From assembly GCF_000368925.1 (NCBI RefSeq), contig NZ_KB849755.1, positions 62,001 through 126,000 on the forward strand: a stretch of 64,000 nt of DNA, read 5' to 3'. The position numbers were made by a program, and so were the translations under genes. This DNA is from Acinetobacter bereziniae LMG 1003 = CIP 70.12. GTDB lineage: Bacteria > Pseudomonadota > Gammaproteobacteria > Pseudomonadales > Moraxellaceae. Positions 34,682 through 41,916 of this stretch are shown here, piece after piece. The notes under the pieces are model-generated. The model was not told where the DNA came from. It searched no databases and saw only the letters and a program-made list of their open reading frames with translations. Position 1 is the stretch's first letter, and each line of letters opens with the position of its first letter.

Positions 34682-34927
34682 TTAAAAAGATTCACTCTCT
34701 TGTAGACCAATATCAGACACTGCATGCAACAATATTTCAGTTTGTGCTGGATGTTTGCTCAAAAGTATACGCATTATCTCACGTCTATCGATTCCGCCAT
34801 CATCAGAAGAAATCTGGCTTGATTTCATATATTCCGCACTATTAACGCCATTGGCAACATAACCAATTAAATGCATATTTTGTTTGCCTTTTGGCAAAAC
34901 CTTTTCAACCTTAGTTTGAAAACTCAT
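34682..34927 (-). CDS. Small phage protein of unknown function
   Basis: 81 aa, hydrophilic, starting with SFQTKVEKVLPKGKQNMHLI. No membrane segment and no recognised family. It lies directly upstream of the acb2-like gene in the same cluster of short genes, so a counter-defence role is possible but unsupported by sequence. Confidence 0.6.
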   Translation of the reverse strand: MSFQTKVEKVLPKGKQNMHLIGYVANGVNSAEYMKSSQISSDDGGIDRREIMRILLSKHPAQTEILLHAVSDIGLQESESF

Positions 34928-35067
34928 AAGATAAATCCTAAATTAAATTTGAGTCTTAAAAGTATACTAATCTTAAGGATAGATCAAGCTAAAAACAAAA
35001 TTAAGTTATTGATATTTAAATATATATCAATATATATTTGAGTGCAACATTGGCGAAGTAGATTCAT

Positions 35068-35169
35068 CTAAACCTGCACCACCTTCCCACACTTCCGACA
35101 CTCTCTCACCCTAAAGAAATCTGAATATTCCCAAACGTGTCGGCAGAAGATTTGTTTGATTCGGAGCAT
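35068..35169 (-). CDS. 33-aa zinc-finger-like microprotein
   Basis: Short frame with FCRHVWEYSDFFRVRECRKC followed by GKVVQV: one Cys-x-His pair and one CxxCG pair spaced as in a minimal zinc knuckle. GAGAA upstream is a modest ribosome site. The gap 34928-35210 otherwise has only AT-rich sequence including a TATATCAATATATA stretch. Confidence 0.5.
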   Translation of the reverse strand: MLRIKQIFCRHVWEYSDFFRVRECRKCGKVVQV

Positions 35170-35210
35170 GTTGTTCTCATTGGAAATAATGTTTCAAAGA
35201 GATAGACCTA

Positions 35211-35741
35211 CTATCTTTTCTTATAAGTCTTATTACCCTTGCTGTTGATACAATAGTGTCCACCACGTGGACCAACACAATAATCTACGACAGCACAAGA
35301 GCAATCACTATTGTATGACTTATTGCTTGAGCTATGACTCTTAGAAACAGCTTGTCTTGTATTTCGAGTTTCTTGTTGAGCAAAATATTGAGGCTTGGTA
35401 TCAGTTTTTACTTCGTAACAGCCAGCACCTTTGCATAGTGATTTAATTGATACCCATTGTGGATCTGAACCATTATCAATAATCCTTGACCACCCATTTT
35501 TAATCTCATAGATGGAAACTGAGTCACCACGTTCTTTTTTACCTAATATTTTACCATTAGGCTTATCTCGAACATTTAGAGTTGCGGTATTTACATATCG
35601 TTCTTCAATTACTGTTTCTTTACTTTCCTGTTCTGTAGAACCGTTATTATCTTTATCAGTACCAGCAACTAAAGCTCCTAAGCCAACTACCCCTGCAAAT
35701 ACCCACCCAATATTAGATTTTTTCATATATTTAATATTCAT
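35211..35741 (-). CDS. Exported SH3b-domain protein with C-terminal GPRGG (PBCV basic adaptor-like) motif
   Basis: 176 aa. Hydrophobic N-terminus (IGWVFAGVVGLGALVAG) is a signal or membrane anchor; residues about 50-100 are a bacterial SH3 domain (TATLNVRDKPNGKILGKKER, GWSRI, QWVSIKSL). A Ser/Asn-rich linker follows, then CVGPRGGHYCINSKGNKTY, the motif of small PBCV-type basic adaptor domains. It would sit in the periplasm, perhaps on peptidoglycan. The start may be the second Met (MKKSN). Function unknown; moron candidate. Confidence 0.7.
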   Translation of the reverse strand: MNIKYMKKSNIGWVFAGVVGLGALVAGTDKDNNGSTEQESKETVIEERYVNTATLNVRDKPNGKILGKKERGDSVSIYEIKNGWSRIIDNGSDPQWVSIKSLCKGAGCYEVKTDTKPQYFAQQETRNTRQAVSKSHSSSNKSYNSDCSCAVVDYCVGPRGGHYCINSKGNKTYKKR

Positions 35742-35801
35742 TTTTAAAATGTAAAGATAACAAAATTAGGCAATTAAATATAACAATAATTTAAATAGTA
35801 C

Positions 35802-35825
35802 ATAAAAAAGACGCCTAAGCGTCTC
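35802..35825 (-). terminator. Minus-strand terminator opposite the two microprotein genes
   Basis: Stem AGACGC / GCGTCT with 4-nt loop; on the minus strand it is followed by TTTTTT. It ends a minus-strand transcript that begins to its right, where the coding signals (35883-36061) are on the plus strand. Confidence 0.7.
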
Positions 35826-35850
35826 AATATTTTTGATCCCCAAAAGGAAG

Positions 35851-35880
35851 AGAGCTCAATCAAAGGTTTGACTGAGCTCT
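35851..35880. promoter_or_regulatory. Hairpin immediately upstream of the 29-aa hydrophobic frame
   Basis: AGAGCTCA pairs with TGAGCTCT, and inside this TCAAA pairs with TTTGA around a GG loop. It ends three bases before the ATG at 35883 and could hide the start site in RNA. No T run follows, so it is not a usual terminator. Confidence 0.5.
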
Positions 35881-35882
35881 AT

Positions 35883-35972
35883 ATGCACAAAGTATCTACG
35901 CTAACTAAGTTAGCCATATTTTTGCTTACTTTCGTAAACATCACTGCCATAACTTTATTCGCTGTGGCTTAA
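35883..35972 (+). CDS. 29-aa hydrophobic microprotein
   Basis: MHKVSTLTKLAIFLLTFVN followed by a second hydrophobic run ending FAVA: one membrane helix with a basic N-terminus. It is on the plus strand within a region where all larger genes are on the minus strand. There is no clear ribosome site and the hairpin at 35851-35880 covers the upstream leader. It resembles type I toxins in size and shape; this is inference. Confidence 0.4.
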   Translation: MHKVSTLTKLAIFLLTFVNITAITLFAVA

Positions 35973-35998
35973 ATCCACCAAACAACAGGAGAAAGATG

Positions 35999-36061
35999 AT
36001 GAGATTATTAATCCTTTGCATCTTCATTATCTTAGCGTTGATTTCACAATCAACATACTAA
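35999..36061 (+). CDS. 20-aa hydrophobic microprotein
   Basis: ATG with AGGAG seven bases upstream, a near-perfect ribosome site. MRLLILCIFIILALISQSTY is a single hydrophobic helix with one N-terminal Arg. It follows the 29-aa frame by 26 bp on the same strand. A 7-bp stem CAGCCTC / GAGGTTG (36070-36087) follows. It resembles short type I toxins such as Ibs or a regulatory leader. Not confirmable here. Confidence 0.45.
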   Translation: MRLLILCIFIILALISQSTY

Positions 36062-36135
36062 AATAATAGCAGCCTCACACGAGGTTGTTTCCTGTAGTTT
36101 ACAATAAAATATTTTTTAATCAATCATAAAAGCAA

Positions 36136-36158
36136 AAAGCCCACATTTCTGTGAGCTT
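36136..36158 (-). terminator. Rho-independent terminator after the 77-aa gene
   Basis: Minus-strand stem GCTCACA / TGTGGGC (one G-T pair) followed by TTTTT. Confidence 0.75.
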
Positions 36159-36160
36159 AA

Positions 36161-36394
36161 TTAAATATTTTTATCAATGTAATTCATTATCAATTTGCTT
36201 AAATCCTTTTCCATTAATTCTTCTGTAATCCATAATACTTGAACCTTCCCCTTAGAATTAACTTTTACCTTAAAGTAAGTTGTAATTGAGTTTGAGTCTT
36301 TATCTTCATATATGAAATAATCTTTTTTATTTGTTTTTCTAAATAATTCTGATTGTTTAATACCATCTAGAGGTCCACCAAAACATATATTCAT
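36161..36394 (-). CDS. Small phage protein of unknown function
   Basis: 77 aa from the ATG at 36394 with GAGGGA upstream (the frame continues further left without a better start). It opens with NICFGGPLDGIKQSELF, a start seen in a family of small phage proteins, and has a short beta domain (TTYFKVKVNSKGKVQVLWI) then a helix. Unknown role in the small-gene cluster. Confidence 0.65.
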   Translation of the reverse strand: MNICFGGPLDGIKQSELFRKTNKKDYFIYEDKDSNSITTYFKVKVNSKGKVQVLWITEELMEKDLSKLIMNYIDKNI

Positions 36395-36459
36395 ATATCC
36401 CTCAAATTTTTTCTGTTTAAAAAACATACTACACTAAATCAAAACTTATTTGTTGTTTT

Positions 36460-36765
36460 TTAGGTTCTACAATTCCAAACCTTGACCGCAAAATTCACCA
36501 CTTCACGTTCATTTTCCCAATCAACTTGATTGTATTCATCTTCCAGTGGATGTGACCATGGACCAATATCGATACTTGGAGAAGTTGCACCACATTCATG
36601 GCAGCTTGCTTGAGCACTCCATTGAGTTTGTTTTTCTCCACAAACCTCGAAATCTATAATTTTAGAATCAACAACGATTGAACTACTTCCACACCACGGA
36701 CATGGATCTGCTTTTACATCTGGACGCATATTATTTTCTTGATCAGAATGCCAACGATTTTCCAT
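36460..36765 (-). CDS. Lar family restriction alleviation protein
   Basis: 101 aa from the ATG at 36765 (GAGG upstream). Two Cys pairs, CPWC (22-25) and CHEC (55-58), with GSSS after the first and GATSPSI after the second, and the closing VKVWNCR are the layout of Lar-type zinc ribbons. Lar from the Rac prophage lowers type I restriction and raises modification. Here it would protect incoming phage DNA; activity is inferred from family. Confidence 0.75.
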   Translation of the reverse strand: MENRWHSDQENNMRPDVKADPCPWCGSSSIVVDSKIIDFEVCGEKQTQWSAQASCHECGATSPSIDIGPWSHPLEDEYNQVDWENEREVVNFAVKVWNCRT

Positions 36766-36785
36766 GTAAGCCTCATTATTATTTA

Positions 36786-36825
36786 TGCAAAAAAATACCC
36801 ACTTCATTCAGAGTAAAAGTGGGCA
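36786..36825 (-). terminator. Rho-independent terminator after the Q-like gene
   Basis: Minus-strand stem CCCACTT / AAGTGGG with a 12-nt loop and a run of T. Confidence 0.75.
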
Positions 36826-36909
36826 TGGAAATCAATAACAGTTTAGTCTCGGATAAACCGTAATACGACCAGTATAGAAAAATATACCCTTATTTTTGTA
36901 CCTATGCAA

Positions 36910-37599
36910 TCATAAATTGTATTCTTCTGCCACAGTATAGAAATAGCCTCTTAAATGAGCGTCCAGATCTATTCTCCAATCACACAAAATATCTAGAGCA
37001 TGTTTCTCGTACTTATCATAAATTTTAATGTAATTATTTCGTGCTATATTCATACAAGAAATTCGATGCCGCTCTGATTGATTGTAAGCATTTTCTTTTT
37101 TCCCTTCGCATTTACTGCACTCAACATGCTTTTTTTCATTTTTTGAAAAGACAAACCCTTTTCCATTACATTTGGTGCACATACCTCGTTTAAATAAAAA
37201 TTGAATAAGCGCTGAACGTGCAACACCTTTTGCTGCTTCTTTGGTGGTTATCTGTTTGGTTTTAAAACCATCTTCTTTAAACTTTAAGCGAATTTCTGAA
37301 GTTAGTAGATTGTGAAGTAAAGCAAAGTGACGATCTGTAGGATTTATTGAACGTACTAATGCCCACAACATTGAATAAACTTCTGGACTCATATCCTGCA
37401 TCATTAGAGCAGCACTATTTGCCTTACTTCCAAATGTTGAAGGTCCACCTACACCATCCTTAAATCCATCCATTGTTTTTTGTGCTAAGTCGAGCAATGT
37501 AAAATCAACTTTTGAGCGACTTGGAGTAAATAATAAACGGCGTAAATCGTAAACTATAGTCTCGTTTCGATGTTTTTCAAATTTTGCTGTTGCTGTCAT
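36910..37599 (-). CDS. Putative late antitermination protein (Q-like) with DnaJ-type zinc finger
   Basis: 229 aa. Residues 141-164 hold CTKCNGKGF and CSKCEGKK, a CxxCxGxG zinc finger, between an N-terminal helical region and a C-terminal helical domain (RHRISCMNIARNNYIKIYDKY). This layout and the place, last gene of the early leftward operon before the small-gene cluster and packaging genes, fit Q-type antiterminators or the TIGR02642 phage family. The many strong terminators downstream make an antiterminator likely to be needed. Function inferred. Confidence 0.6.
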   Translation of the reverse strand: MTATAKFEKHRNETIVYDLRRLLFTPSRSKVDFTLLDLAQKTMDGFKDGVGGPSTFGSKANSAALMMQDMSPEVYSMLWALVRSINPTDRHFALLHNLLTSEIRLKFKEDGFKTKQITTKEAAKGVARSALIQFLFKRGMCTKCNGKGFVFSKNEKKHVECSKCEGKKENAYNQSERHRISCMNIARNNYIKIYDKYEKHALDILCDWRIDLDAHLRGYFYTVAEEYNL

Positions 37600-37603
37600 A
37601 AAC

Positions 37604-38002
37604 TCACCCTATCAACCGTCTAATTTCTTCAATCGCTTTACCGCTCTTTACCTGCTCAGTGCTATACCTAAACACTGAATAACCCAACTCTGTGGCTGAG
37701 TTATACTTTTCCATATCTGCTATGTAGCCTTTACCTCTTGTATGTCTGCCATTGCTCCAAATACCTCCCTCAACTTCAATTAAAATTTTGGTACCAGTAA
37801 TGTGAAAATCAGCCCTCCATTTTCGATTTTCATTAAACTGATACTCTTGTTCATATCCAATTCCATAAGCCTTGAGATGTTGAATTAAAGTTGCTTCTCC
37901 ATCACTTACAACACGTTCTTTTTTAATCAAATTACGGCGCTTAGGTTTCCTTTTCTTTGTCGCATAATTCTTCAAATAATCAGCAATTGAGATGCTAGAC
38001 AA
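37604..38002 (-). CDS. Vsr/DUF559-like endonuclease-fold protein (possible Holliday junction resolvase)
   Basis: About 132 aa from a TTG at 38002, three bases after the previous stop, with GGGAGG ten bases upstream. A basic N-terminus (KKRKPKRRNLIKKER) precedes EATLIQHLKAYGIGYEQEYQ, WRADFHITGTKILIEVEGG and later GYSVFRYSTEQV, the E-D-ExE core of Vsr-like nucleases. In related phages such genes replace ninG/rusA near Q. A second copy is at 32932-33333. Confidence 0.72.
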   Translation of the reverse strand: MSSISIADYLKNYATKKRKPKRRNLIKKERVVSDGEATLIQHLKAYGIGYEQEYQFNENRKWRADFHITGTKILIEVEGGIWSNGRHTRGKGYIADMEKYNSATELGYSVFRYSTEQVKSGKAIEEIRRLIG

Positions 38003-38004
38003 AA

Positions 38005-38172
38005 TCAAACATCCTCCCAATCTTCATATTGATCGTAAAGTTCAGTTTCATTTTCTTGTTGATCTCTGAAATGAGCACAACTCGTGCATAAAAATTCAGA
38101 ATGTTGAGGCTCATATCGAACATCCTCAGCAATGAAGCAGTCCATACACACTGGTGTAGATTCAAGATTCAT
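38005..38172 (-). CDS. 55-aa zinc-finger-like protein
   Basis: ATG with GAGGTG upstream. It carries VCMDC and LCTSC (two CxxC pairs 20 residues apart), a minimal zinc ribbon, and ends in a strongly acidic tail (ELYDQYEDWEDV). The next gene starts directly after its stop. Unknown partner; conserved size suggests a real early gene. Confidence 0.65.
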   Translation of the reverse strand: MNLESTPVCMDCFIAEDVRYEPQHSEFLCTSCAHFRDQQENETELYDQYEDWEDV

Positions 38173-38205
38173 GCTCACCTCGCTTAAAATCAGAAATTCG
38201 CTTAT

Positions 38206-39615
38206 TCATGCAAACCCTCCACGAATAAATTGCTGAATCCTTTCACCGATCCAATGCATTACCGTAACAGCCATTGAGTTCCCAAGGGCTTTATAACGTT
38301 GTGTAGCTGATGCTCTAGGTATGTTTGTATAGTTGTCAGCAAAACCCTGCAAGCGTTCGCATTCAATCTCAGTTAAGTAGCGTGCAATGTATTTATATAC
38401 GACACTTGAGGGCACAATCCCTCCGCCTCCACTTGCGCGCAGCGTTCCGTTTATTTGTTTTGAAATTTTTGGGGTGGTATCAGCAATCATTGCGTACGCT
38501 TGTTCACACAAAACGTTTTCTTGACCATTATTTCTGCCTAAACAATGCGCTGTTTTTGTATTAATTATTGGATCTTGGGTTCCATGAATTACAACTCCAT
38601 GTCTGTCCATTTGAGTAAGTGTTGGTGCTTGTTCTTCTTTAAAACCTATGCCTTGTCCACCCGAATTTAATGATCTACCTATAATATTTCCTTGAATACC
38701 GTAGGAATGAATAACATATCCTCGATCACTTCTACCTAATAAAGTTGGTGCTTTTTCTACAGTAATAGCTGAGTTTGCGTTAGTTCCTCCAACACCAATC
38801 GCATGTTTTATATAGTAATCACCACAAAACGCCTCTTGATTGCCTAACCATTTTTTCTGGGCATGTGATGCAAGCAATGGAGGAACTATTGTTTTTCCGC
38901 TGACCGTTTCGCTTGTTCTGTTAGTGTGTATTCCACTATGGTTGGCAATACTTTCCCTCTCGCTTTGGCTCTTCTCAATATCCCCAAACATGCCTTTTCG
39001 CTCAAATAGTATTTCGGTGATACATTCTGTTCGAGCACTTGCGATAACAAACACTCTTTTACGTCGTTGGGCGAGTCCGAAATATTGAGCATCAAGGACT
39101 CGCCAAGCGACTTGTCGAGATGGTCCAAACACACAACCAGCGTTTTTCCATCGTCCCCCTGGTGGTTGTAATTCACACCCTTCACCTGCAAGCCCTGCCA
39201 GTAAGCAGCCGAAAGCGTTATCTTTTGTGTTGAGCACTCCGGGTACGTTTTCCCAAACGGCAATGACTGGCTCAAGTCCCCGAATAGATCTTGCTGAATC
39301 AATTTCATTGGCTAATCTCACAAACTCAAGGCTTAACTGTCCTCGATCATCATCTAAAGAGTTTCTTAACCCAGCTACAGAAAATGCTTGGCATGGGGTT
39401 CCACCAACCAATATATCTGGTGCTTCTACTTCATTACTTTTAACTTTTTCAGCAATGGTGGTCATATCACCAAGATTGGGAGTATCGGGATAGTGATGTG
39501 CCAAGACTTGGCTTGGAAATTTTTCTATTTCTGCAAACCAGACAGGCTTCCAACCGAGCTCATGCCATGCAACTGTAGCCGCTTCAATGCCTGAGCAAAC
39601 AGATCCGTATTTCAT
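38206..39615 (-). CDS. DNA (cytosine-5) methyltransferase, orphan
   Basis: 469 aa with the C5-MTase motifs in order: I SVCSGIEAATVAWH (residues 5-18), IV GGTPCQAFSVAG with catalytic Cys75, VI WENVPG, VIII QRRKRVFVIA, and X ALGNSMAVTV. The long stretch between VIII and X is the target-recognition region. There is no restriction enzyme nearby, so it likely methylates phage and host DNA to escape restriction or regulate genes. It overlaps the replication gene by 4 bp. Target sequence unknown. Confidence 0.92.
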   Translation of the reverse strand: MKYGSVCSGIEAATVAWHELGWKPVWFAEIEKFPSQVLAHHYPDTPNLGDMTTIAEKVKSNEVEAPDILVGGTPCQAFSVAGLRNSLDDDRGQLSLEFVRLANEIDSARSIRGLEPVIAVWENVPGVLNTKDNAFGCLLAGLAGEGCELQPPGGRWKNAGCVFGPSRQVAWRVLDAQYFGLAQRRKRVFVIASARTECITEILFERKGMFGDIEKSQSERESIANHSGIHTNRTSETVSGKTIVPPLLASHAQKKWLGNQEAFCGDYYIKHAIGVGGTNANSAITVEKAPTLLGRSDRGYVIHSYGIQGNIIGRSLNSGGQGIGFKEEQAPTLTQMDRHGVVIHGTQDPIINTKTAHCLGRNNGQENVLCEQAYAMIADTTPKISKQINGTLRASGGGGIVPSSVVYKYIARYLTEIECERLQGFADNYTNIPRASATQRYKALGNSMAVTVMHWIGERIQQFIRGGFA

Positions 39616-40538
39616 ATCGAAACACCTTTACCCTTAGGTTTAAAACCTACGTCAGCAAGATATGATTTCCAGTTTTGACGTTCTGTTGGATCTGATAGTT
39701 TTGCAGCAATGCGACCAGCAAGATTTTCGTATGACTCACCTGCAGAGCTGTACTTGCTCATAACTTCAGGATGATGAGCAAGTTTGTTAGCGAACATGTA
39801 CAACTGGCTTGGTGATGCAAATGAGATGAAATCAGGATTTGTATCTTTGATTTCAGATTTTGGGTTTTGGTTGTACTTATGACGATTTTTAAGTAACCAG
39901 TCAGCAAAGTGATAAATCATCAAGTCATCACACAAATCACGACCTGCATTGAAAAGTTCAAACACTTTCTTTTCACGCTCAAACCAAACTGCTTCGATAA
40001 TGTCTTTTGGAATTACAGAGGGATCTGCTTGATCTAATTCCAAACGAAGTTTTTTAAAACAAAGCCACCCATTTTTATTTTTAGATTCTAATGGGAGATT
40101 CCTTGGGAGATTCTGTGTCCCAAAATTGGTACTGGTCTCGGTACCAATTTTGGGACTGGTTCCAGTTCCATTATTGGTACTAGTACCGTTTTTGGAACCA
40201 GTACCTAAATTAACACCAGTGTCGTTTTTGGTACTAGTCCCCTTTTTGGTATGGGTATCAGTACTATCTTCACGTCCAAACACACCAATCAATTGATAAA
40301 CCTTAACCCCATTCCCTTTTATTTCACCTGTAAATTGGATCAATTTTTTGAGTTCAAGTTCATCTAAAACTTTGATAATCGTTTTACGATTTAGCGTAGT
40401 GTCTTTTTCCAAGCGCTTTAAACTTGGGAAGCACTTATGATCATCCCCGGCTCGATCAGCAAGAGCTAAAAGCACAAGCCTTTCACTTGCACATGAGACT
40501 GAAGCTTTCCAAGCCCATACGGTCGCATCTAAGCTCAT
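39612..40538 (-). CDS. Replication initiator-like protein with N-terminal winged helix (lambda O analogue)
   Basis: 308 aa. The N-terminal 85 residues (ATVWAWKASVSCASERLVLL, then CFPSLKRLEKDTTLNRKTII) form a helix_turn_helix_36-type winged helix. Residues about 90-140 are a Gly-Thr-Asn-Ser linker encoded by the iterons at 40126-40267. The C-terminal part is helical. The combination of DNA-binding domain, repeat-encoded linker and C-terminal domain matches the plan of lambda O. It probably opens the phage origin and loads host helicase; loader partner unknown. Confidence 0.7.
   Translation of the reverse strand: MSLDATVWAWKASVSCASERLVLLALADRAGDDHKCFPSLKRLEKDTTLNRKTIIKVLDELELKKLIQFTGEIKGNGVKVYQLIGVFGREDSTDTHTKKGTSTKNDTGVNLGTGSKNGTSTNNGTGTSPKIGTETSTNFGTQNLPRNLPLESKNKNGWLCFKKLRLELDQADPSVIPKDIIEAVWFEREKKVFELFNAGRDLCDDLMIYHFADWLLKNRHKYNQNPKSEIKDTNPDFISFASPSQLYMFANKLAHHPEVMSKYSSAGESYENLAGRIAAKLSDPTERQNWKSYLADVGFKPKGKGVSI
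40126..40267. repeat. Seven iterons inside the replication gene: putative phage origin
   Basis: Palindrome-like units with core TTGGTACTAGTACC start at 40126, 40150, 40174, 40192, 40210, 40228 and 40246, so the spacing is 24, 24, 18, 18, 18, 18 bp. The fifth (TTAACACCAGTGTC) is the most degenerate. All spacings keep the reading frame. Binding-site arrays of this kind within an initiator gene are the hallmark of lambda-type origins. Confidence 0.7.
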
Positions 40539-40831
40539 AATTCACCGACCTTTGGCTTTACATATCCACCAAATGAAATGACCTGTTCAGCTTTGATCAA
40601 ACTCGTAATAACCTGGTGTGCTAACCAAATTGTGATCTTGAATCGATAAGCCATCTTTTGAGCCAATTCCTCTTTGGTTACAGCTGCATTTTCTTCGTTG
40701 TAACCACGCATTCTTAAATTGCCTTTTTTGATATCATGAATGTGATTCAACAAAAGCAACGTTGGTTCATAAAAAGATTGGATTTCCTGAGTCTGTTTAT
40801 GCTCAGGTTTAGTTTGAAAATGACTATTCAT
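40535..40831 (-). CDS. Small early protein, probable replication accessory
   Basis: 98 aa, overlapping both neighbours by 4 bp, so co-translated with the initiator. Residues about 50-95 (AAVTKEELAQKMAYRFKITI, WLAHQVITSLIKAEQVISFG) look like a small winged-helix domain. No family name recognised. Confidence 0.65.
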   Translation of the reverse strand: MNSHFQTKPEHKQTQEIQSFYEPTLLLLNHIHDIKKGNLRMRGYNEENAAVTKEELAQKMAYRFKITIWLAHQVITSLIKAEQVISFGGYVKPKVGEL

Positions 40832-41073
40832 GAAACCTCCGCAATCGATTGCTCAATTTCATCTAAACGGCGTTTATGAAAAAGCTCAGGCAAAGTGGCA
40901 GATCGTATTTCATTTTCTTTAGCCAATTGCCCATTTTCCAATAGATATAGATCGTTGGGTTGATAAGCTTTTACAGTCTGTAAATTATTAATTTTGATGT
41001 GATTCATAAATACAACCACATCACCTTTCATGAATTTGCTTATATAATTTTCATGTGATAGATTCGGTGTCAT
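40828..41073 (-). CDS. Small early protein of unknown function
   Basis: 81 aa, ATG overlap with the next gene. KFMKGDVVVFMNHIKINN suggests a small beta domain, with a helical C-terminus (HKRRLDEIEQSIAEVS). Part of the leftward early operon. Confidence 0.6.
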   Translation of the reverse strand: MTPNLSHENYISKFMKGDVVVFMNHIKINNLQTVKAYQPNDLYLLENGQLAKENEIRSATLPELFHKRRLDEIEQSIAEVS

Positions 41074-41124
41074 TCGATACTCCTTGAAACCAATGAGTTA
41101 TTGAAACCGTGATGAACTACGGGA

Positions 41125-41151
41125 AGCCTGACCTCGAACATCAGGCTTTTT
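41125..41151 (+). terminator. Hairpin at the end of the cII-like gene, oriented for the plus strand
   Basis: AGCCTGA / TCAGGCT followed by TTTTT on the plus strand; it covers the cII-like stop codon. Its loop GACCTCGAACA is shared in part with the hairpin at 44896-44931. On the minus strand there is no T run, so it may act as a structure in the early mRNA instead. Confidence 0.5.
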
Positions 41152-41638
41152 CAATTTCAAAACCTGCCGTATATTTTTTCATTTGCTTAAGTGCCGCTTG
41201 GTCTACAGCTGTCGCCAATTCAATTAAATTCTGTGTGAGTTGGTGTATCTCTTCATATTCTTGAGGTGTTACAACACCATCTTCATAAGCGTCATAAACA
41301 ACTTTGTTAGCTTTTCCTGATTTGATGTTGTGTTGCATCATTGCTTCAAAGATTGAAAGCTCATGATGTTTACTTCGATCACACTCAACAGGCAGCAATG
41401 CATAACCAAGCTCATGCGCCCAAATTTTTAATAAAGCTGGGTTTTGCGTGTAATACAGAATTGCTTCCAGTTTTTTTATGCTTGGTAAGTGATTTGGCAT
41501 ATTGATATTTGCGTAATTACAAACTGTGTTATGCGAATCCCCTAGTACTTGGGCAATGTCTTTAGGAGTAAAACCAGGTGTTTTACTTATCATTTGCCAA
41601 ATAGCGTTTTGAGCTTCTCGGCTTAAATTAATTTCCAT
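41141..41638 (-). CDS. CII-like phage regulatory protein
   Basis: 165 aa. N-terminal REAQNAIWQMISKTPGFTPKD followed by AQVLGDSHNTVCNYANIN is a helix-turn-helix of the phage CII regulatory family (PF06892-like); the C-terminal part is helical (TQNLIELATAVDQAALKQMK). Placed second in the leftward early operon after the Cro-like gene, as CII is. Expected to activate lysogeny promoters, possibly including that of integrase. Confidence 0.7.
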   Translation of the reverse strand: MEINLSREAQNAIWQMISKTPGFTPKDIAQVLGDSHNTVCNYANINMPNHLPSIKKLEAILYYTQNPALLKIWAHELGYALLPVECDRSKHHELSIFEAMMQHNIKSGKANKVVYDAYEDGVVTPQEYEEIHQLTQNLIELATAVDQAALKQMKKYTAGFEIEKA

Positions 41639-41708
41639 ATGTGAATCCTTTTAATCATTCACGTTTAATTTTTAAGAACAAAAATCGATACTTTGCTCAT
41701 GGTGGTTC

Positions 41709-41909
41709 CTAAGCGACATTTGTAGATTGTTTATGCTGATTCCATAAAGCCTCTAGATTTCTACCTAGATCATATGAAAGTCGTTTTCCGCAAGCTCCTC
41801 GCTCTAAGTCACTTACATAGTTTTGCGAACAACCAATTTCAGTGGCGATCTTTGCCTGTGTTAATCCTTGGTCTTTAAGATCAGAAATCATTTTTTGCCA
41901 TTGATTCAT
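41709..41909 (-). CDS. Cro-like helix-turn-helix repressor
   Basis: 66 aa from the ATG at 41909, which has GGAGG upstream; the longer frame runs through the operator region. LTQAKIATEIGCSQNYVSDL is a clear HTH_3 helix-turn-helix. It is divergent from the cI gene and its leader carries the operators at 41917 and 41946, so it should be the lytic counterpart of CI. Confidence 0.8.
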   Translation of the reverse strand: MNQWQKMISDLKDQGLTQAKIATEIGCSQNYVSDLERGACGKRLSYDLGRNLEALWNQHKQSTNVA

Positions 41910-41916
41910 GTGAGCC

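Noticed and set aside
38206..39615. A restriction partner for the C5-methyltransferase
   Set aside because: Neighbouring genes are a replication protein and small nucleases of Vsr type; no typical restriction enzyme is adjacent.
40126..40267. Repeats that could be read as a short CRISPR array
   Set aside because: The units are palindromic, degenerate and directly adjoining at 18/24-bp steps without unique spacers, and they are in frame within a gene. They fit iterons.
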